DNA from: Turnera subulata
Lineage: Eukaryota; Streptophyta; Magnoliopsida; Malpighiales; Passifloraceae
Length of the DNA: 64,000 nt
Reading direction: 5' to 3'
Assembly (NCBI GenBank): GCA_028386065.3
Contig: JAKUCV010001722.1
Span: 50,627-114,626 of the forward strand
The notes under the pieces: model-generated
The model's database searches: none
The model's input: the letters and a program-made list of their open reading frames with translations, nothing else
Told to the model about the DNA's origin: nothing
Translations under genes and position numbers: made by a program
In this document: piece after piece, positions 56,712-64,000 of the stretch
How the letters are laid out: every line of letters begins with the position of its first letter
How positions within the stretch are numbered: position 1 is the first letter of the stretch

Positions 56712-57212
56712 TCACTTGTCAGTTTGAAGAGGGCTGCACATGCCAAGCTCCAACTGAATTTTGTTGAACTTGTCCTCCTTCAAGAGCTTTGTATATATGT
56801 CTGCCAATTGCTTATCAGTTTGCAAAAAATCAAGCATTGTATCCTTCTTAAGCACATGATCTCTAATAAAGTGATGCCTAATTTCAATGTGTTTAGTTCT
56901 TGAGTGTTGAACTGGATTCTTAGTGAGATTAATAGCACTTGAACTATCACACAAAATTGGCACACTGTTAAATGTTAAACCATAATCAAACAATGTTTGT
57001 TTCATCCAAAGAATTTGTGCACAACAAGAACTGGCAACCACATATTCGGCTTCGGTAGTGGATGTCGCCACTGAATTTTGTTTCTTACTAGCCCATGAAA
57101 CAAGAGATTCACCCAAGAATTGACAAGTACCACTGGTGCTTTTTCGATCAAGAATGCATCCAGCAAAATCAACATCAGAGTACCCAATTAATTCAAACAC
57201 ATCAGTCCTAGG
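56712..57212 (-). pseudogene. H RNase H (copia), 3' of the MITE
   Basis: Reading leftwards: DVFELIGYSDVDFAGCILDR, KSTSGTCQFLGESLVSWASK, STTEAEYVVASSCCAQILWM, HFIRDHVLKKDTMLDFLQTD, QLADIYTKLLKEDKF, ending LGMCSPLQTDK. The catalytic-domain pattern is intact by eye in this segment. A MITE at 57213-57788 splits it from the rest of pol. Confidence 0.88.
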
Positions 57213-57788
57213 TAGACCTGGCAAAACGGGTATTGACACGACAACCCGACACGAATTTAGCAGGTATAGGTCAGAGATTTTCAACCCGTTCAGTTAAATG
57301 GGTCGACCCCACACGACACGAAAATTAGCAGGTCAGGTCGCGGGTTGACCCGCCAACCCGATGGGTACCAGTTTATGACCCGATTATATTTAGAGTATAG
57401 ATATTTTACTGATTTAATATAAGACTTATTTAATATTTAAGGTCACAGTTAATAAAATTATCTACAAATATTTCTATAAATGCTTTAAAATATTATTATA
57501 TTATAATTCTATAATTTATAATTTTATTTAATATATGAGAAAATCTAATTATATGGCTATTTGCTTAAAAAATACGACGACTTGTGCAAAATAGAAAATT
57601 TTCATAAAGATTTTTAGGCTTGTTAGACTTAATAAGTAACCCGCAGGTCAACCCGAACCCGACACGATAATAAACGGGTTAGACACGACACGATTATTAA
57701 ATGGGTCGGGTCGGGTTGAAGATTTAGAACCTGTTTACCTGTTCAACCCGACACGAACCCGACACGACAACATGAATTGCCAGGTCTA
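57213..57788. mobile_element. hAT-like MITE (576 bp), second copy
   Basis: Terminal inverted repeats TAGACCTGGCAA...TTGCCAGGTCTA and a perfect 8-bp duplication GTCCTAGG at 57205-57212 and 57789-57796. The body is the reverse complement of the copy at 12360-12941, including the CGGGTTG/CAACCCG subterminal repeats. It interrupts the H pol frame. Confidence 0.94.
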
Positions 57789-57796
57789 GTCCTAGG

Positions 57797-58422
57797 ATAC
57801 CAAAGTCCTAAAGATGGAGTTCCTTTTAAGTATTTAAATATCCTTTTAATGGCACGCAAATGGGACTCCTTAGGACTTACTTGGAATCTAGCACATAGAC
57901 AAACACTGAACATAATATCAGGTCTGGTAGTAGTGAGGTAAAGAAGGCTTCCAATCATACCTCTATAGGTCTTTATGTCCACATCTTTACCTTGTTCATC
58001 TTTCTCTAGTTTAGTTGATGTGCTCGTTGGAGTTGGGCTCGGGTTGCCATCATCCATGCCAAATTGTTTGAGTAACTCTATGATGTACTTTGCTTGACTT
58101 ATGAATATTCTGTCACATTGTTGCTTGACTTGGAAACCAAGAAAGAATGATAATTCTCCCATCATGCTCATCTCAAATTCACTATGCATCAGCTTTTCAA
58201 AATTTTTGCACAAAGAGTCGTTACAAGCACCAAATAGTATGTCATCCACACAGATTTGAACCATGATTAAGTCATTTTTATAATGCTTGACAAAGAGGAT
58301 AAAATCAATTTTTCCTCTAGTAAAACCTTGATCGATTAAGAATATACTAAACCTGTCATACCATGTCCTTGGTGCTTGCTTCAGAACATATAGTGCTTTC
58401 TTCTATTTGAACACATGGTCGG
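57797..58422 (-). pseudogene. H reverse transcriptase part (copia)
   Basis: It includes KALYVLKQAPRTWYDRFSIF near 58400-58340, VQICVDDILFGACNDSLCKN (catalytic DD pair, about 58250), SEFEMSMMGELSFFLGFQVK, IKTYRGMIGSLLYLTTTRPD and KGTPSLGLWYPR just before the MITE. A frame break lies near 58264. Upstream domains are cut off at 58422 by the next repeat. Confidence 0.88.
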
Positions 58423-59705
58423 TGATGTGTGCATATTTTACACACATTTTGGGGTTTATTTTGTGACCTATTCCCTTACTTTTATTTATTTATTTACTTT
58501 TCTAGCATTTTATTTTATTTTATTTTAATAAATCTCTTTCCTAGTCTCTTTGAACCTTTTTGTAGGAAATAAGGAGTTTTTGGGCTTTTTGGAGTCAAAC
58601 CAACAAAATATGGACTTGTTTGAAGATTATATCCAAAAGGGTGGCTGCAGGAGAATATTGTTTTTTTTGAACGTCTGCAGGAGAATATTGTTAGGGACCA
58701 AGTCAAGAACCGTTGCAAAAATCCTGTTTCCTTAATACATGCTCACGTTTGACGTGGTGCTTGATTTGGAAAGAGCCAAAAATCATGCCAAGGAGCGCCA
58801 CCTGTTTCGTCCGTTGCATGAAGTGGTCAAGGGATCTTGCTTTGTGCGCCACCTGTGCATAGAGATGAATCGCTCAAGTTGGCCCCTTTAACAACGTTAC
58901 AAGCCTCATTCACAGCCACAAGTTCTCCATCTTACACTATAAAACCCATGCACTACAAGCCAAGTGGGAGCGGGCAGTTCGTGATTTTACTCCCATTAGG
59001 ATAGGAATTATATTTTACTTTCCCGTTTCTTCGTACTAAACACTTTATATTTTTTGGGGTGTAATCTGAGATTGGAAATTAATACAAAGTGACGAGGTTA
59101 TTCTTCAATTCTTGGCTTATTTACTTGTTATTCATTTATTTAATTCTTCCCTTGAAATTAAGTGATGACTTCTCTTGTTATTAAGTCTCCTCAAATTATG
59201 TCTAGCTAATTTCTTAATCTAATATGAGGGGATGATCTTGCTATTATTTTCATGCACTCTTAATTAAAATATTATTTCTTCTATTTATTTTTTTTTATTA
59301 GGTCTTTGATACTTAACTAAATTAGTTGCTTGGCTACCAATTAGCTTAAATCCATAATTGGAAATTGTTAAGTGACAGAGTCAGTTTCCTATAGAAAACC
59401 TTAGACCGGGCTTTAGGAACCGACCTCGGGAAGGGCTTGCTTTCGATTGGAGATTTAAAGGTAAGGACTTAAAGCTCTTGATTTATTTCAACACCGGCAA
59501 ATGGATAGTGGAAATAAGTTAGGAAGGCGTTTTACGGCACTACGGAAGTAGGCTATTGATCTAATAGAGTTTACCGGTTCTTTCAAAGAAGAGTATTTTT
59601 AGGATTTAATATCAGATCTACACAGGCAGGTTATGTAGTGATAGGACACGGCTTGATTGTGTTGCACTTAATTGCATGGAAATTGTGGCAAGGGATTCCC
59701 CCAAG
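58423..59705 (+). mobile_element. Unclassified LTR-like sequence
   Basis: It starts TGATGTGTGCATATTTTACA exactly where H is interrupted. It contains a TATA-like CACTATAAAACCCATGCAC (58934-58952), CT- and AT-rich downstream text and no coding frame. It could be the LTR and leader of a Ty3/gypsy element (Athila-like), but I cannot place its 3' end or a convincing PBS. A 17-bp direct repeat (TGCAGGAGAATATTGTT) occurs at 58645 and 58676. Confidence 0.4.
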
Positions 59706-61396
59706 TGTAACGCCCCGAATTTTCAGAATTTGATTTTTCGGATTTTTCGGAATTTTTATTCCAATTTTACCCTTGTGGAATTTCCGGATTTGTGGGTGAG
59801 GAAATAAATTATTTTTACCTTGATTATATCGGAATTAAATCGATGGTATGATGGGTTCGACTTTCGTTGGAGTTTAAACGGGTTTCGGGGTTGGGAATTA
59901 AGCTTTGAGGTGGTTTCATTGAAACTACGTCGTTTTGAAAAAAAAAAAAAAAAACAAAACGGGTCAACAGGGCGGGTTGACCGCGCCCAGCCGAACGACG
60001 CGTCGTTCGGGCTGGCGGGTCAAACCCTAAAACCCCCTTCCCCTCTTTCTTTTCTTTTCCCTTTTCTTTTTCTCCTTCTCTTCTTCCTCACCTTTCTCCC
60101 GCCGCCGACCTCTTCTTCCTTCTCTCTCCCTCTCCTCTTCTCCTCTTCCATAACTCTCTCCCCAAATCGGTACTCTACCTGACCTCCTCCTCTCTACTTC
60201 CTTTTTTCTTCGTTTGGTTCCCTCCCACACACACATGACGACGGCCATATCTTGTTTCTTTCTTTTGTGCCGCCGCCGCTGCCGCTGCGTCGTGAGAAGG
60301 GGAGGACACGCTGTGCACAACCGGCGCGGGGTTGCGTCGGGGTGGAGCTGCGTTCGGGTCGCCGCCGTTTGTTGGTAAGCCTCCCTCTGTCCATCTCTTC
60401 TCTTCTTCTTCAATCCGGGTTTGGTTCATGTGTTGAGTAAATGGTTTGGGGGCTATGTTTGGTTCGTGCCGAGACTGATTGGTTTGGTTTCCGGCCGAGG
60501 CGAGTTCGAGGAACTCACGACAGGGGGTCGGCGGCGTGTGGTGTTTTGCTGGTTCGTGATGGGGTTGATGTCGCTGCCGCCGTTGCTAGTTGCTGGTAAG
60601 CCACCGTTGTTTTTTTTTCTCTGTACCTTCTCCTATGTTCTTCTCTTCTTCTTCCTTTCTTCCTTGTACTGATGTCGATGGTGGTTTGGTTGGCCGGTTC
60701 TGTTGGAGTTTGGTGGTTCTGTGCTTCCAAACGGTGAGGCTGTGGTGTGGAGTTGCTCGGTTTGACAGATCCGAGTCGTGCTTGAGAGATTCCGGACAGA
60801 AGGTTCCTGGGCTCGGGATCTCCGGTGGCCGTTTCCAGCGACCCTCTTCTCTGTCTCGATTCGTGCTTGTGCTGGTTGGTACGGGGCTATACCGGCAATG
60901 AGGTTGCAGACCGTGTTTTATTATTCGAAGGATCCGAGACGGCTGTGTGCAGATTTGTTTTCCGGTAAGAGTTCCAGCAGCTATTCTTTGGTCCTTAATT
61001 CGTTTTTGATGTCCTGGTTGTGTTGTTGAATGTCGGTATGTGTGTTTTTCGGGGTTGGCAGATTATTGTGTATTTTCCGGCGAGTTCACCGGAATCCGGC
61101 GAGGCTGACCGGAATCCGGCGAGCTCGGGAATTTTCCGGCGAGGCTCGGGTTGCTGCTCCGGCAAGACAAGATGTTTCGACATTACGTGGTAATTCTCGG
61201 GCTTTGATGCGAAATTCAGTTCTTGTACTATCTTGTAGTGTAAATGGATTAATATGTGCAATTTGTAATAATGAACTCTAGTGGAATCCGGGGAGTTGCG
61301 AGTTGAGAGGCACGTAGCCGGAATCGTACCGACGTACATAGTATCTTTAGGCCGAAAAATAATTGGGCTTGGGAGTTCGATAAAAGTATTATTGTG

Positions 61397-61650
61397 ATGG
61401 GCCGGGCTTAGGCCCAATTAATGCCATATTAATTCTATATGGGCTTTTAGGCCCAATGAGTAATGAAGTGGGCTTTAGGCCCAATGCCTTGTAATTGAGA
61501 TGGGCTTAGGCCCAATAAGATGTAATTAACTTAAATGGGTTTTAGGCCCAATGGTTTGGGGAAAGTGCTTTAGGCCCAATAAATGGACATTATTTTAAGA
61601 TGGGCTTTAGGCCCAAAGGGTTCTTATGATGTGGGCCTTAGGCCCAGGTA
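61397..61650. repeat. About eight TGGGCTTTAGGCCCAAT palindromic units
   Basis: Units such as TGGGCTTTTAGGCCCAATGA and TGGGCTTAGGCCCAAT recur every 30-40 bp. Each is a small hairpin (TGGGC/GCCCA) and contains the TGGGCY 'site II' core bound by TCP factors in many plant promoters. A telo-box-like AAACCCTAA is at about 60021-60029 in the same LTR. Confidence 0.8.
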
Positions 61651-62417
61651 TAAAATTGGATTTGAATTTTGGGTTTAGACCTGGGTTTCTTAGTAACGGG
61701 CCTAGTGTACGATTAAAGCTTAAGACGATAACATTGGTATGTAATTGATTTGATTTCCGTGGATAAATATCTTACATGGTATATATGTTCATAGGAGGTT
61801 ATGGACATGAGGTTGTTGAGGCGGAACTAGGCTTCAGGTTCCGAGACAATTAATATGGCCAAGGTGAGGACTTATAAACCTTTGTATGCATTACTGCCTA
61901 CAATGCTCGGTTAATTGTTTTGGTGGTATTAATTGTTGGTCCTGTGTGCTATATGCATGCTTGTTTGATGTACTGATATTGTTAATTGCAAAGTGTATTT
62001 ATTGATGCTATCTCTGATGTAGTGTGCATGATTTGTGAACTGTGTACCAGTGTGATATAATATGCCTGTCGTGCATGAGTTGTTTTGTGTGTTAAACAAT
62101 TTGTTAAGTGGTTTTGTGGTTTGTGTGGTGGAATGTGGGCTGGAGGCCCGGATTTGAGATTAAGATGTTAAATCCACACAATCATGTTGAAATAACGTAT
62201 GGTACAATTCTTAAAGGATAATTGAGAATAAAATACTATTATAAAGTCTACTGTGGGGCTGTTGACCGGTTGGTTCGAGCGGGAAGTAATACCCCTCGGG
62301 ATGGCATGCGGGTTAGCATGTGGGCCTGTGATGGCCGGTTCTACCTCCCTCCTTCTACCTCCCCCTTTCTACCTCCCTCTTTCTCTCTGTCTCTCTCTCT
62401 CTCTCTATGGATATGTT

Positions 62418-62483
62418 GGGCTTCGTGCCTGGTTTATTTGGGCTTCGTGCCTGGTTTATTTGGGCTTCGTGCCTGGTTGTCTG
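62418..62483 (+). repeat. Three tandem copies of a 22-bp unit
   Basis: GGGCTTCGTGCCTGGTTTAT repeats at 62418, 62440 and 62462. The third copy diverges at its end (GTTGTCTG). It follows a CT-rich microsatellite (62340-62407). Confidence 0.9.
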
Positions 62484-63074
62484 ATCAGACGGGACCGAGC
62501 TCGACGCACACAGTAGAGGGCCCTAATAAAATACTTAACCTTAATAACAAAGATAATAAGATGAGTAACGATAAGTGATGGTTGAAGTCTGATGTTGACT
62601 TGTGTTGTATATTTGAATTGTTTTGTGCATTGTGTTTGCTATTGCCATTGCCGGTGTACTTGTAGTTGATTTGTTTTGTATATTACTGGTTTATTTGTCT
62701 GCGGTGAGACAGTGGTTGGTCTCACCCCCTCACAGTCTTTTCAGGTTAACTGCTTGTTGAGCAGTGGTGCATGTCAGCAGGTGGCGGTGCTTTCCTCTCC
62801 TCGGGTCGGATCCATAGAGTTCACTGCATACATGTTATTTTACGTATAGTCTTCCGCTGCATACTCGTTGTTGTTTAATTTATTGTATAATTGTTCTTTG
62901 ATTTTTGATGTTGATATTGTATCCCGGGTAGAAGGGCATATTGGTCACTTCACATGTTGTATATTCTTTAAAGAATAATTTGGGATACGGGTGTCCCGGG
63001 AATGATAAGGGCAATTTGGTCAATCTATAATTAATTTATAACTTATATTAATAAATTGGAACACGGGCGTTTCA

Positions 63075-64000
63075 GTTGGTAGCGGAGCAGGCTGTAGATC
63101 CTTTGGGATGTGTTCGTATGTTTTATGCTCTTACATGCATAAGTCTGCTCCTTTTGGGTCGTCTATTGCATTGTCATATGCATTCATGTAGTGAGTCGTG
63201 CTATGGATCCGGTGGAGGACACGCACCTGCTGTGGGTCGGAGCGACCCGGTATTGACATTGAAATGAGATGTTTATCTTTACAGCTTAGGCTGTTGTAAG
63301 ACTTACTTTGTGGAATATCCACTGCTTAATCGGAGTCGGTGGAGACTCTTGAGTTTTTACTTAAGTTTTTGTGTCGGTGTGAGGACACCGTTGATGCTTT
63401 TTCCTGTGTTGTCGCTCGAAGGGACTTTCCTTGGCAACATGATTGATAGTTCCTGAAATGGAACTGGCCAATACTAGTAAGAACCATCGGTTGTAGTTGG
63501 ATGTTGCATCTGTTAGGAGATGATCTGACATGATGCCTACGGATATGATTCCGGTAATCTTGATGATCATGGTATTTGTGGTTGATTATCTGAGTTTAAG
63601 GACTTGAATTTACTGGTGAATTATTATATGGTTAAATTTTGTTGGAGTTCGAGCTGATATTTGTTGATAAAATTTGGGTTTGATTTAATAGTATACTTGG
63701 AGAGTTATTTGTCAATTATGCTTAAAGAATTTGAGGTTGATCTAATGGTATATTTTGGGGAAGAATTTTCTAATGATACTTGAGGTACATAACTTTGATG
63801 AGTTTAGGGATATTAATGGTGATTTTGATAAAAAGGTTTTGATCATGGAACTTGGTTGGGGTTATAATCCACGTGCTAAATGAGGATGCTGGTAGTATGT
63901 TCATATTGAGGGTTTGATTTTGAGCTGATCTCGGGTATTGTGATTCAATTGCTAAGTTATTAATTATATGTTGAGAGATACAGTGATATTTTAATTTCTG
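63075..64000 (+). mobile_element. PBS and leader of the right-edge element
   Basis: The PBS is at 63077-63088. The remaining 0.9 kb is untranslated leader with no recognisable gag start before the window ends. The element continues to the right. Confidence 0.65.

Larger units (their letters stand above)
59706..63074 (+). mobile_element. 5' LTR (3.4 kb) of a chromovirus-like element
   Basis: The ends are TGTAACGCCCCGAATTTTCA...ACACGGGCGTTTCA, followed after one base by a PBS (TGGTAGCGGAGC, 63077-63088). The TGTAACGCCCC start and this PBS are typical of Tekay-like elements. The LTR is unusual in carrying a long pyrimidine-rich leader (60030-60230), repeated CCGG(C/A)GAG text (61075-61150), palindromic GGGCTTTAGGCCCAA units (61397-61650) and a triplicated 22-mer (62418-62483). 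The small frames inside are not recognised. Confidence 0.78.

Noticed and set aside
60027..60730. Several overlapping frames on both strands in the CT-rich part of the right-edge LTR.
   Set aside because: They are low-complexity (Arg/Glu-rich on one strand, Ser/Leu-rich on the other) and arise from the pyrimidine-rich tract; no motif is recognisable.
1..64000. CRISPR arrays, bacterial operons or host protein-coding genes.
   Set aside because: No regularly spaced direct repeats with unique spacers and no non-transposon protein family were seen; all recognisable coding sequence belongs to retroelements.

Overview
The window comes from the nuclear genome of a flowering plant with a large, repeat-rich genome. 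The evidence is a degenerate plant-type 5S rDNA array, long LTR retrotransposons of recognisable plant lineages, a Cassandra-type TRIM, and hAT-like MITEs. I found no convincing host protein gene. Almost every long reading frame belongs to a retroelement, and all are damaged.

Layout, left to right. (1) 1-2172 is the 3' end of a plus-strand SIRE/Maximus-like Ty1/copia element (S1), inserted in 5S rDNA. (2) 2173-4002 holds four decayed 5S units of about 430 bp and part of a fifth. (3) A minus-strand Ty1/copia element (D, Ale/Retrofit-like) cuts the fifth 5S gene at 4003. Its pol lies at 16752-18889 and 4204-4279. (4) D is split by element E (4280-16746, 5-bp duplication CTTGG), a minus-strand Tat/Ogre-like element. 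E has gag-protease, no reverse transcriptase or integrase, and an oppositely oriented extra gene with its own TATA box at 9631-10944. E carries an Angela-like solo LTR (4898-6428, duplication GTTTC) and a hAT-like MITE (12360-12941, duplication GTGGAGGC). (5) At 18889/18890 there is an abrupt junction to element B, related to E. B is split by a complete Tekay-like Ty3/gypsy element (19871-28466, duplication AATCC).

(6) B interrupts F, a plus-strand SIRE-like element (30384-31491 and 44326-49653). F is also split by A, a minus-strand SIRE-like element (31492-44325, duplication AAGTG). A in turn holds a composite insert G (35130-38691, duplication GCCCA): a chromovirus-type LTR next to a Cassandra TRIM whose LTRs carry 5S rRNA sequence. 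(7) 49741-50373 is a second type of hAT-like MITE. (8) 50374-56212 is mostly internal sequence and LTR of C, a third E/B-family copy, inserted in H, another minus-strand copia element (56213-58422). H carries a second copy of the first MITE (57213-57788, duplication GTCCTAGG). (9) 58423-59705 looks like an unclassified LTR. 59706-63074 is the 5' LTR of another chromovirus-like element that runs off the right edge.

The deepest nesting visible is H > C > F > A > G, where C > F is inferred from position only. Points most worth a second look are: the dispersed short perfect hairpins running through the SIRE-like elements, coding sequence included; the antisense gene of E, whose promoter region resembles E's own LTR; the TSD-bracketed chromovirus LTR plus Cassandra composite; and the Cassandra/5S rDNA coincidence. 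Boundaries rest on TG...CA ends and target-site duplications (TSDs) read by eye. Lineage names rest on recognised protein motifs and primer-binding sites, with no database search.
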